From Tulasnella sp. 424 (taxonomy: Eukaryota > Basidiomycota > Agaricomycetes > Cantharellales > Tulasnellaceae), in the NCBI GenBank assembly GCA_019633425.1, contig WSUB01000161.1, positions 27,913 through 91,912 on the forward strand: DNA of 64,000 bases. Direction: 5' to 3'. The position numbers were made by a program, and so were the translations under genes. The notes under the pieces are model-generated. The model saw only the letters and a list, made by a program, of their open reading frames with translations. It was not told where the DNA came from and did no database searches. This document shows, piece by piece, positions 22,478 through 33,967 of this stretch (the first letter of the stretch is position 1; every line of letters starts with the position of its first letter).

Positions 22478-25400
22478 ATGAACAGCGAATCCAACGTCGG
22501 TCGGCCGCCTACCATACCCTCGGCCATATCGCCACCACGCCGACGGCAAACCACACAAAGCGAAGTTTCGAATACCAACTTTTACAAACGGGTCCAAGAC
22601 GCCCGGAGCGTCGCAGTATCTGTCCTTGAGGTAACCACTCTTACATTGTCGTGTCGGTGATCTAAGCGCTTAATCATGGACGACGTTAGGGCACCGAGTG
22701 GCCACGCAGGTCTCGGGCGGCCGCGCAAGATTTGTTGCAAGCTATAAAACGCTCCCCGAATATCCAAGAGCTCCCCGGCGATGCAAGCGACATACCTGAG
22801 GATTTGCGCGCGGCTGTGGAGAAATTTATCAGGTGAGAGCTGCCGTTGATGACATCCCCTCACGTTGTTGGAGCTTGCGAGCAACCTTCTACCCCTACGT
22901 AGTGTCCTTCGAGAGGTCAACACAAAACTAGACAAGATAGCATCAAAGTACGGAACTCGTCAACGAGGTATGCGAGAGCGGATTAAGTATTTCCTCTCGA
23001 TGCTGCGAGAAGGCCGTTGCGGTCAAATTTTACAAATTTGTCACGTTGAAATCGACTTAGCCTCGAAAGCTATTCACGTAGGGCTGTCGACCGATATTTT
23101 CGTTATCTCTACCCCTAACTTGACTATGTCCTTTGTAGGAGAATTTTGGGGACGGGGTCAATGAAGCCATGGGAAACTCGCTCGGGGCTCACCTCGCTCG
23201 TTCGACGGAGTTGACCGTCGAAGGTCTAATTGCTGGGGATCACTCGAAGTCCGAAAAAGGATCGCCTGAGCTCCCCGTCTCCTCAGGGGACGAGAAGCTC
23301 ATCGTCTCCTCCGGTGAAGTGCACTCCACGGGAGGTTTTGGCATTCCTAAGAATGAGCAGGTCCATTCTACGGCGGCACTTGGGGGTGGAGGAAGAACTT
23401 CTGGCGGTCCCGAAAATCATCGTGAGGATCCGAAGGAAGCAGTTGAGCCGACTGGACCCTTACAAGGCTCGACAGCAATTGCCTCGCAGTCCTCGGAACC
23501 GGAAGCAATTTCTGATCGACAGGCGGTGACCGCAGGGCAGGCTCAGTCGTCAAACCTACCCGGAACGCAGTCTAAGAGCTCTCGCCGACAAGATTGTCTC
23601 AACGTTGCAGGCAAGGTATTTACAAGCGTCGAGGCTTTTTCCGGGATGATCCCCATCGTCGGGAGCTACGTCGGAGCAGCCGCCAAAGTTGGGTTGACAT
23701 GCGTCGAAATGGTCCAGGTGCGATACCGATTCGACGACTCGAGGCTACCACCCCCCTGACACGGAGAACGCATCTAGGGTATGGATAGCAATGATGGCGC
23801 GGCAGAGCTCTTGCAGGCACGTACATCACGGCTGTCTGATATTCTCGAGCAATTTAAGCACCAACCTTTTGAACCGGAACGAGACAAAACAGCTCAACTT
23901 ATCGGCAATCTCAAGAGGCGAGTCTGTTCCTTTGCACTTTGGGATCGTAACAAAAGCTCTGACAGTACACGTCTAGTGAACTTCGTAGTGTACACGATGA
24001 TGTACAGCAATTGCAATTACAGGGGACATTTCGGAAGCTTTCCTCGTACAGCGAGAACGCTGGGCAATTACAAGAGTTGGAGGAGAAAGTTCAACGCAGT
24101 TTGAATGAGATGCAGGTGGGTGAATCGTCAGGAATCGTGAACCTCTTTGCCGACACCTGGAGTTCTCAGTTGCTCCTCAACCTTGACATTGCGGACCGCG
24201 TTACTGAGCTTTGTCAGTACATTACTTATCCAACGAGGTCCTTTGGCTTACGCTTTGACTTCTAGACATTGCCGAGGTGCAGAAAGAGCGGCGAGAATTG
24301 CTCGCGTGTTTGGGAGATGGCAATTACGGAGCCCGGGATGACAAAATTGGGAACATCGTTTGTCACCCGGGAACTCGAGTGGACATTTTGGCTGCAATTA
24401 ATGACTGGGTAGGCGGGGAGAAGAGCTCGGGGCCTCTTCTCTGGTTGAAGGGCATGGCTGGACGAGGTAAATCCGCAATTGCGTCAACGGTCGCATATGG
24501 ATGGAGAGAGCGGGATGCTTCCTGCGCGCTCTTCCACTTCCGCCGGGGCCAAATCGCATTATCGAAACGCCTTATCTGTGCGCTCGCAAGGCAGCTCATT
24601 TGCAATGGCACGGCCGAGGTTAAAGAAGCAGTCCTCCAGGCCATACGGGACGACCGGGATGTTGCAACAAAGACCATGGAGGAACAGTTCAGCATCCTCC
24701 TAGTTGAGCCCCTACGGAAACTAGAGCCAGATTCCCCGCCGGTCCTTCTGGTCGTTGATGCACTAGACGAATGCGAGGATTTAAAATACGTCGTGAGATT
24801 CATCGAGGCCGTTGCGCATCACGCCTCATCCGTCCGAGCGACTATCAAATTTCTCGTGACCAGTCGTCCCGAGGATCCTCTAGTGCGCGCTCTTCACAAA
24901 CAAGCGTGGCGGGAGGAGGATTTGGATAATTTCCCCGGGACTACCCAGGACATAATGCTGTTCCTTCACAGTGGGCTTTCGGGAATCAGGACGGATCACC
25001 AACTCCCAGATGACTGGCCCTCCCAGGAAGCGGTTGATTCTCTCGCCGCATTTTCACAAGGTCTGTTTCAATGGGCTCATACTGCAATTAACTATATCAG
25101 CGAGAGGATGCCAAAACGTCGGCTACGTGACCTAGTGAAGGCTCCAACCGGATGGGTCGGGCTAGATGATCTGTACCACCAGATTCTGTCCAGAGCATTT
25201 GACCAATTGAAGGCGGTGGATGGAGAAGACCAGCTCCTTTGCCGTGTGCTGGGAATCATTGTGGCGGCACCTTATCCCGTCTCATTGGAAGTCATTGCCT
25301 ACCTTTGTGGGGATCACGAACTGTTTGCTGGTGACAATCAGGATGAAGTCATTGAGTTTTTGCACGGACAAATACTTGCTGGGCTTACATCCATGCTCTC

Positions 25401-28055
25401 TGTTTCAACATCATCAAGTGATCCTATCCAGTTCATGCATACATCCATCCGAGATCTCCTTACCGATGCTAGGCGATGCGACCGAAAACCATACTTCATT
25501 GACATACCTCAGAACCACCATGATATTGCATCGCGATGTACCCAACTTATGCAGCAACATCTGAAGAAGAACATTTGCAATTTGTCGGACCTATCCAGAC
25601 CAAACTCTGATCCTGAGGTTCAGAGGAGGGTGCAACATCATGTGCCCCAAGGCCTTCAGTATTGTTGCCGATCATGGCCAACACACCTGACAGCTATTGC
25701 ACAACCTGACCTAGATTCAGCCACCATGGTCCCTCTCACATCTAATTTCAAGATCTTTAGCAATAAGCAGCTGTTGTTCTGGCTTGAAGTCATGAGCTTA
25801 ATTGAAGAAACTAAAGAGGCAGTCCCAGCTGCTAAGCAGGTTCACAGGTGGCTTACGGTAAGAGAAAATTTGTTATTCAATAGGGAGACTGCAATCAGCT
25901 GACTGGAGGATGGTAATAGGGGCCAGGTTGTAAAGCAGATGCCTGGCTGATTGAAATATGGAATGACATGCATCGTTTCATCAATGCATTTCTGGAGCCC
26001 ATTTCATTTGGGGCATTACACATCTACATGTCAGCACTCCCTATGTGCCCAACTGATACAATACTCTATGAACACTACAGTAACCAAGCACTGAACACAA
26101 TGAAACATGGTCAGCACAAGTCACGGTGGTCAGCAGCACTCTGGAGTCGAGCAGGTCCCTCAAGTGTAATGTCAGTGGCATTTGCACCTGATGGGAAAAC
26201 CCTTGCCACTGGATCTTGGGATTGCACCATCCAGCTCTGGAATGTTGGAGCAGGGTCTCCAATTAGTAAGCCCCTCAGGGGGCATAGTGGTTTGGTGATG
26301 TCAGTGGCCTTCTCACCAGATGGGAAGAGCCTTGCCTCTGGATCACATGACAACACTATCTGGCTCTGGAATGTTGAGGCAGGGTCTCAAATTGGTGAGC
26401 CCCTAAGGGGACATAGCCAAGCAGTAGAGTCAGTAGCCTTCTCACCAGATGGGAAGACCCTTGCCTCTGGATCCTTTGACCACACCATCCAGCTCTGGAA
26501 TGTTGAAGCAGGGTCTCCTATTGGTGAGCCCCTCAGAGGCCATAGTGGTCCAGTGGAGTCAGTGGCCTTCTCACCAGATGGGAAGACCCTTGCCTCTGGA
26601 TCCTATGATAATACCATCCAGCTCTGGAATGTTGAAGCAAGGTCCCCAATTGGCGAGCCCCTCAGGGGGCATACTGATTTGGTGATGTCAGTGGCATTCG
26701 CACCAGATGGGAAGACACTTGTCTCTGGATCCTATGATCATACCATCCAGTTCTGGAATTTTGAGGGAGGGTCTCCAATTAGTGAGCCTCTTAGGGAGCA
26801 TAGCAATGTGGTGAGGTCAGTGGTCTTTGCACCAGATGGGAAGACCTTTGCCTCTGGATGTGATGATCGCATGATCCAGCTCTGGAATGTTGAGACAAGG
26901 TCTCCAATTGGTAAGCCCCTCAGCGGGCATAGCGGCTTGGTGATGTCAGTGGTCTTCTCACCAGATGGGAAGAGCCTTGCATCTGGATCCCATGACCACA
27001 CCATCCGGCTCTGGAATGTTGAGGCAGGGTCTCTGGCTGGTGAGTCACTCAGGGAGTATCCCAATTCAGTGGTGTCAGTGGCCTTCTCACCAGATGGGAA
27101 AACCCTTGCCTCTGGATCCTATGATCACACCATCCAGCTCTGGAATGTTGAGGGAGGGTCTCCCATTGGCAAGCCCCTCAGGGGGCATAGCGACTGGGTC
27201 AGGTCAGTGGCCTTCTCACCTGATGGGAAGACCCTTGCCTCTGGATCCAATGATTGCACCATCCAACTCTGGAATGTTGAGGCAGTATCTCCAATTGGTG
27301 AGCCTCTCAAGAAGCATAGCAATTCAGTGATGTCGGTGGCCTTCTCACCAGATGGGAAGACCCTTGCTTCTGGATCTTATGATGGTGCCATCCAGCTCTG
27401 GAATATTGGGGCAGGCTCTCCAATTGGTGAGACCCTTGGGGAGCATAGAGATTTGGTGACATCAGTGGCCTTCTCACCAGATGGGAAGACCCTTGCCTCT
27501 GGATCCTATGACCAGACCATCCAGCTCTGGAATGTTGAGGCAGGGTCTCCCATTGGTGAGCCCCTCAGGGGGCATAGTGATTGGGTCAGGTCAGTGGCCT
27601 TCTCACCTGATGGGAAGACTCTTGCCTCTGGATCTGATGATCAGACTATCCAGCTCTGGGATGTTGAGGCAGGGTCTCCCATTGGTCAGCCTCTCAGAGG
27701 GCATGGTCAATGGGTGATGTCAGTGGCCTTTTCACCAGCTGGCCTACTCACCTCTCATGATCGTTCAGGAGTAGAGTGTTACTGGGATCCCATCACCTGC
27801 CTGCAACTTACACCATCAGATGTTGCAACTCCTCACTCTGACATCTTTTCATCACACCACATCCTGACAATCAAGAAGCCATGGGTGATGTTCCACAACT
27901 ACCACCTTCTCTGGCTACCTTCAGAATATCTTCACAATAATGTTCCTCAGGTCTTTCTTGTCGATCATTTTGTCATTGTGGCATCAGTCTCAGTCACATT
28001 TTTTGATGTTTCCCAAGCTCTCTCTCTTGAGCCGCTGTGTTCATATCCCCTTTGA
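22478..28055 (+). CDS. NLR2: NACHT-WD40 NLR-like protein, open when spliced
   Basis: Nine inferred exons: 22478-22630, 22690-22832, 22903-23077, 23139-23717, 23778-23917 (GC donor), 23989-24115, 24170-24212, 24266-25857 and 25920-28055, giving 1,695 codons without a stop. Residues about 1-160 are helical and basic. About 160-300 is a Ser/Glu/Pro-rich linker. About 305-400 is a helical segment with a Gly-rich PIVGSYVGAAAKVG core. NACHT begins near 455, with Walker A GMAGRGKSAIAS (about 517-528), Walker B VLLVVDALDECED and a KFLVTSRPE sensor-like strand. WD repeats fill about 1065-1600: 12 near-identical 43-mers plus a divergent thirteenth. By architecture it is an intracellular receptor that oligomerises on NTP binding, with the WD propeller as sensor. 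Ligand and downstream effect are unknown. The N-terminal domain may be HeLo-like, but I cannot confirm that. Confidence 0.88.
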
Positions 28056-28439
28056 GGGTTCACTTGTTATGTTTCCATGTATGAGGTATACTACACAAAT
28101 GTTCCATACTTTTCTTCTTTGTTGGGATCTAGGTTTTAACTAAACCCGACTTCCTTTATCGAGTCATGCTCCAGGATCATTTCATTTGGTTCCTTGCATT
28201 CTGTTCACCCACCAGTTGCAAACACAATATTGTTTAGCACAGTATGATTGCAAGTGAGGTTTCTGGGCCACAGTGGCTTTTCACCTTGAGCGGGCAACAA
28301 GCCATCTGGCAAGTTCCCTAGTTGTGCCCAATGTATCAATTCCAACAGTGGAATGGACTTGATAATCACAATATAGGTATCATACAAAACCTAGACAGCA
28401 TTAGCCAACACAGACAAGAACCTAACTAGAAGCGTGCAG
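28056..28439. other. Convergent NLR2/HK2 3' intergenic block
   Basis: A diverged copy of the blocks at 11431-11859 and 61457-61914; the shared run TGATAATCACAATATAGGTA (about 28360) is found in each with few changes. No gene is seen. Confidence 0.5.
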
Positions 28440-29777
28440 AATGGGAATTCTAGTACAATCAGGAAAGGGGTTTGATTATGGCCAGCATTGATAATAGGCA
28501 ATAACGGCCGGGCCATGCTGTGAACCATCCTCAAGTTCTCCTTCTGCAACCTCGTAAGACCTTCACTCTCCAACGTCAAGTGTCCGCCATGCCAATGATA
28601 CCATTCATTGGTTTTCTGCAAAACAAGAGGATCCCGCCGTTTCTGTCAGTCCACTAGCAACAATTCCCATCCCGAACCTGATTTCATGGGACATGTTGGC
28701 CAAAAACTCCGACTTGGACCTGCTCGCCAGCTCCACCGCTTAAGTCTCCGTCTGTCATGGCAGCTGAAATCTGAGCGATGCCTCAGACTTGGCATGCTGT
28801 TGACGGAAACAACATCGAGGGACGATTAGACCGGAGACAATGGAAATGCGCATGTAGGCACTCACATTGACGTTGTTGGTGAGATCAACCCACGTTCCCT
28901 GCACTCTTTTGACTGGTGCTTCTCTGCACAACGCCCATTGTACCGACTTCCAGAGACTCGAGGGATTCAGACCCAAACGAGTTGAACTGCAGCACCGTCG
29001 AGTTGGTGGTATCCTTGAGGGTGGTCATCTCTCCCTCGGCTTCGATTTCAATGCGTTGGCTGAAGTCTCCTTTGGCTACAGCGGTTGTGACAGTCGCAAT
29101 ACTCAAACTTGCCGTCAAGTTCAAGCACATCTTGTTCGCGTTGTTGGTCAACTGCCACCACCCTCCTTCCATGTCTGGAACGCACCTGTCCACCGAGGTT
29201 GCCCAACATTCCCACTTCAGGAGAAACGCGCAACACTTCCCCTGCCGACTCCGCAGTCAAATCACCATGCCGTTGACAGTCAGCTTGAGCTCCAAGATCT
29301 CTCCTTGCGCGTCGACTTCGATCATCTTGCTGAGGTCCGAGTGCGACAGGTTTGGTGACCGAGGCGATGGTGCGGACTTGGTCCATCAGGTTCGCAGAGA
29401 GCTTGTTGACTGTTCTGCAAAGCTCCTGCCACGTCCCATGGAGAGCGACTTCAGAGACTGCTGAGTTCGCCTTGAGTACCCACTTCATCCGACACACTGG
29501 TAACTTTGCTCGCAAATTGAGCTAAGCATTCGACCATCGTGTTGACGACTTCTTTAAGCTGGATCACGTCTGGGACCTTGGCAAAGACAGTGAGTGATCT
29601 TCTGGGTGAGGGCATCATTTGCTATGGCATGGCATGTGTGCGAAGACACAAGGGTAAGCATCCTGTTTTCCTTTCGAGAGCGAGAGGATAAACAAGGAAA
29701 ATGAGATGGGAAGAAGGTTGCAGTCCCGTTAGAAAGCCATTTGCCTAGACCTTGGGACCGATGACCTTGCTACACAC

Positions 29778-31656
29778 TAAGGCTCCAACCATTTAGTTTA
29801 CATTTACACTCATGGGTGTAAATAAATAGCAAACAGTAAATATATTGTAAATGCTATATAATAAACAGTTTACAAATAGCATCCAGTCCTGACCCAATTT
29901 CATGGTGCAACGGCTTGTGGGATCACTCAGGGTTGACCTGTGGATCACTCCAATGCCCAAGTGTTAGGGAACCGTGGGATTCGCGTTGGCGCTACATCCC
30001 CCCCCCCCCCCCGAATATCCTATTAGAATAATCATTTCCTTTTTATCTTCTCTAATAAATTTCATTTCTCTTGCGTTTCTGCTTCTACAAGTCATAACCG
30101 CGAATCTCCAAAGTCAGAAACTAAGTAGATAAAGAAATTACCCTTTTCCGGCCTGATTATTTGAGAAACCGGACCGACGTTGAATTCTCTTCCTTTTTCT
30201 GTTGCTTAAATCATCGTGCTAAGCTTCGTAAGCTTGACGAAACGCTTCAGGCAACTTGCCGACTGCTTGCAACGTGCCGCAGCACGATACAAAGGGCTCG
30301 GGACCGCTTAATTCCCTAAAAGGGCAATTAAGCGCCCAAAAGCCTTGCACAGATTATCGGCGCGTTTCCCGAGCCTTCCGGTGCGCATGGAAGGTTCGGG
30401 AAGAGGATTGAACGACGAGGAATAGTGTAGAATGTTCCAGTACCTTCCTAACTAGTTAATAAATACGGATTCTGCCTCAGGAGAGGCAGAACATCTTTTT
30501 ACCCCCTTTTAAACTTGTTCGCCTTGCAAAACCCAATCCCGCCTAAGTTCCGCATGACAAACGAACTTGTGCCTGTTTTAACTCTCGAGATAAAGAGTTC
30601 TCGCGTCGTCAGCGCGAGTATAATCTTGATAATAGCGTCAGCGCCGTCCTAGATGTCCCTGACACTCTTCGACCTCTAACGAGCTTGAAACTTCAACGAA
30701 CCACGTGATAGGTACATTGTCGTAATCGTAATACTTCTAGCTACATTCTGTACTAGTAGAACTACGTCGATAGACATTCCTTTTTAAGGAAATAGTCATT
30801 ATCGTTCCTTTTTCGCTTAATCCCCAGATTAGCGAATTACCCGTTAGGAGACTCTCTACGCTTTCAGTACCATTCAAAAGCCCTTGCCAGCACGAGCACG
30901 ACGGTGGTGTTTGCTTGACGCGATTCGAACTCCTTAGGTAGCGTGAAGCTATTTCCGTGGAGTCCGAACCGGCACCTAATCTCGTAAGCCGCGTTGCAGT
31001 TTATCTTGAGTCGCCGAGGCCATTCCCTTTATACAACTAGTCCGGAAACCCTTCCGGCGTTCACAAATAAACCTAGCGAATCTAATCCGAGCCTTAGAAC
31101 ACCGGAGTTCAAGCAAAAGATCCTCTTTCGCTCTCCATTCCCTTATCCGGCACCTAGTCTTCGCCCAGCGACTCCCACTCGATACCAGACGTTCCCGCCC
31201 GCCTTCTCCTCCCAATCAACCTCTCAAATACTATATATAAACTCTACGATTACTTACAATCTGCCTAACTACGGTTAAAGTAAGTAATAAGTTAGTATTC
31301 ACATTTCCTCATTCTATACGAATCCCGCGCGGCGACTTCCCGTTTCCCATGGTTCACGCGCGCACCCCAGCTACCGAAACGTAACACCAAGCCCAGACCG
31401 AAGAAGGTGCTTAAACCCCTTTTCAGTGTTTCCACCATGCCCAAGGAGGTGTGAGGGCAGGTACTTTAGCTCAGGGGAGGCTCTTCAAGGATGTCAACTT
31501 ATATTCTTGGACAGACATGAGTTGCCCTAGTACAAACTGTCACTGTGTATAAACAGTTTATAAACGTTTACACCAAGTTTACACAGGTAGGTAAATTAAA
31601 TAGTAAAAGTAAATGTAAATATGGGGTTGTAAACAAACTAAATGGTTGGAGCCTTA
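29778..31656. mobile_element. hAT-like MITE (about 449 bp before it was split by a solo LTR)
   Basis: Its ends are inverted repeats of at least 22 bases starting TAAGGCTCCAACCATT. The flanks carry a perfect 8-bp target duplication, CTACACAC, at 29770-29777 and 31657-31664. Removing the element leaves CTTGCTACACACTAGAAA, which aligns with the uninterrupted HK1 sequence near 16450-16462. Many TTTACA/TGTAAA motifs lie inside both ends, as in hAT subterminal regions. No transposase is encoded, so it is non-autonomous. A 1,425-bp solo LTR sits within it. Confidence 0.85.
29962..31386. repeat. Solo LTR, 1,425 bp, inside the MITE
   Basis: It begins TGTTAGGGAACCGTGG and ends CGAAACGTAACA, so the ends are TGTTA and TAACA. 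A 5-bp target duplication CCAAG lies at 29957-29961 and 31387-31391. No internal coding region remains, as expected after LTR-LTR recombination. It includes a run of 14 C near 29999-30012 and a GCTTAATTCCCT/CAATTAAGCGC foldback near 30310. A truncated relative is at 52770-53796. Confidence 0.88.
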
Positions 31657-32380
31657 CTACACACTAGAAATAACGATGGCGGTATGCAGAGCAATGGTCC
31701 AGGCAGGAGCCACCTGTTTTGATCGCAGAATAACACGATTTGAGGGAGTAAACTCACCTTGCAAACACGAGCTCCATCTTGGACCTGAGCTTTGAGCAAT
31801 GGAAGCTCTCCGGTAGCGGATACAACAACGGGACCACCGGTGTACACAGGGTAGTCTACATATGTGGTTGCGACTCACGAGTGAGTCGGCAAAGGGTGCT
31901 CAACCGCAAGCAGTGGGGCAGACATAGGACGCAGACTCACAGGGGAGAATTGAGCATGTTTGGTGGGGAAACATGAGTACAGCAGACAAAGAACTTGGAC
32001 GCGCTTGCCCCATTAGGCAGGTCACTTACCCCATTAGGCAGGTGCCTTTCTGTTTGTTCCGTGCTGTTTTCATGTTTTCCAGGCGAACATGTCCGTTTCC
32101 CGCCTGTGACTTCTTCGCTCCCTATTGTGCGAGAGAGACGGCACCAGTGTTGACGCCTGAAGTGGAGTCGGATATTGGAAGATCGCGAGGGTTCCAGTCA
32201 ATGGTGGTCACTGGCGTGGCCATTGGTACATGGCTGAGCAATGCATCGGGCGGCGACATTGGCATCGACCAGACGCTTCAGCCGTTCAGCTACTGCAATG
32301 GCCTGTTCAACTATCATTGGTCGGTTCCTGATGTTGAGCTCGAGGCAGAGGAGTGCCCGAGTCGCATGGAACGAGTATGG

Positions 32381-33103
32381 GTAGGGAGTTTGGTCCATCA
32401 TGCCGAGTTCGCGACGCTTACATTGTATAAAATACCACATTCGAAGCTACGTCGCAGCCTGTGGTCTTCTGAGGAAACGCGAGACATGAGAGGAGGTGAG
32501 AAGGAAGGCAAGTGTATATGTACTGATGCGACCTGGAGAGAAGAAAGCACGGTCGGAAGTGGAATCGCACAGGTCCGAAACTGTGGGTGAGCGGGCAGCC
32601 ACAATAATGCTCAAGTCGCCCCTCACTTCAGCAACCAAGACACACAACATAGTAGTTAATTAATCGTCGAGGCCGCCCTAACATAAGACTCCATTCACCT
32701 ACCAGGAAACCACTGCCAGGACCCCTGATAGCTTTGATACATGTCACATACATGCCGACAACCCCGATATCCGTTTTCTCGCCTCCACTGCCACATTCGT
32801 CTGCCCTCGCGACTGCTCGCCAAGGTCTTCGTATTTAAAGGGGCATTGCTACTTCCTGCAGAGGAGCTCTATCTAGAAGGATCATTTATATCCTACCCGT
32901 GTGTGTGGTACAGCAAGGATAAGGACTATCTATTCGCGTCCCCGTTGCAGTAATGGATTTTAGACTGACACTCCATTAGGGCGTCGAGTTCGCGCGCCAA
33001 ACTGATCAAGTTTGACGGCTCCTTACCTCCACGAGCCCAGCAACCCGACCGAAGAAAGGTACATACATCCCTTCTTCGGGACGAAACGGAGGAAACCTCA
33101 TAT
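32381..33103. other. HK2 5' flank and spacer
   Basis: An HK-type promoter block lies at 32547-32615. About 32690-32960 repeats the spacer found at 2660-2860 and 33650-33900 (CTCGTATTTAAAG-like stretch, CTACCCGTGTGTG-like stretch). At 33060-33103 a scrap of NLR-flank-like sequence abuts the Nse3-3 fragment. No gene is seen. Confidence 0.45.
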
Positions 33104-33250
33104 GGTATTCCCTTCGTCATCCTCGTCGTTATCGTAGTCCATGCCACCGATTCTTCTTCATCGTCGTCCGAGTCTGCTCCGCGCCTTCCTTCAAGATTGT
33201 GACGGCCCACCACGTCTGGCTTGGGAGGCCTGGGTTGCTCGACGTGCCAT
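33104..33250 (-). pseudogene. Nse3-3: exon 1 fragment
   Basis: It starts MARRATQASQARRGGPSQS and then meets a stop, because TGA or a lost base interrupts the basic stretch. The acidic run follows in another frame and the copy ends abruptly at about 33104. MAGE exons are absent. An Nse3-type promoter block lies upstream at 33335-33365. Confidence 0.7.
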
Positions 33251-33967
33251 TATGTATCTACGCAGGTTTTCTGAAGCTTTGAGATACTAACGAAAGACAA
33301 GCAGGGGGAGGAAAAGTCGGTATGCGTCCTTTGGCGAAAGAACGGTCGGGAGTGAAATCGCGCGCCAGGCTCGTCCCTGAATACAGGTTCTCCAGAACAG
33401 TACAGCCACAGGCCAGTTTACCGAAGTTTATAGATTTTAGTCGCTTGAGACGAGGTCTCCCCTCTCGACCTAGATAGCTCATGCTGTTGCTCTAGTGGTA
33501 AATGTGTCTACAAGGCATTAACACTAAGTAATTGTTTGGCCTACTCCGTTTAGTGAAGCCTCTCCGGTCAAGTCGCCCACACCTTACTCACTTTAGTCGC
33601 GTAACATAATTGTCCATTAATTCTAGAGGCCTTTCTTGCAAGGTGAGACTCCATTCTCCTACCAGAAAGTCACTGCCAGCCTCATCCGCTCTCTCAATTC
33701 ACCCTCGCGTCGTCTCGCCCATCACCGTATTGGGAAAATACAGGGGTCACCACTCCCTCCAGAGAAACTCTAGATTGATGGATCATATATGTATCCTATC
33801 AGTCTGTTTGGTACATAACTCGATCTACGAAGCACTAGTGCCACTACTTAGCTAGGACACGATTCCTCGTTCCCATTGCAGTAATAGATCTTAGGCTTAC
33901 GGCGTCGAGTATTGAATTCAACCTGACGCATCCGTACCTCCATGTGCCAGCAAACCGACCGAAGAAC
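33251..33967. other. Nse3-3 5' flank and repeated spacer
   Basis: 33290-33365 holds the Nse3-type promoter block (GAACGGTCGGGAGTGAAATC). 33430-33560 is related to the Nse3/NLR divergent spacers. 33650-33960 repeats the spacer seen at 2660-2860 and 32690-32960. No gene is seen. Confidence 0.4.

Larger units (their letters stand above)
28440..32380 (-). pseudogene. HK2: group III hybrid histidine kinase relic with large deletions and nested insertions
   Basis: The dimerisation region ([16 protein letters not shown]) at 28500-28600 passes directly into the sequence that normally lies downstream of the HK stop, so the ATPase and receiver domains were deleted. At about 28740 another deletion joins this part to a scrap of the last HAMP exon. 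HAMP repeats with frame breaks run from 28867 to 29590. The gene is then interrupted by the MITE at 29778-31656. Its 5' exons resume at 31657-31980, and an MDWN-type scrap lies near 32200. A segment at about 31955-32165 has no counterpart in the other copies. This is a clear pseudogene. Confidence 0.85.

Noticed and set aside
26041..27717. Many long open frames in the alternative frames of the WD40 region
   Set aside because: They arise from the 129-base periodicity of the WD repeat DNA, which repeats any stop-free shadow frame. The same occurs in NLR1, NLR3 and NLR4.
29999..30012. Run of 14 C
   Set aside because: It lies inside the solo LTR and is a homopolymer that may be inflated by sequencing. 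No function is inferred.
33485..33540. GCTCTAGTGGTAAATG, similar to a tRNA A box
   Set aside because: No matching B box or cloverleaf can be drawn nearby. I found no convincing tRNA or rRNA in the window.
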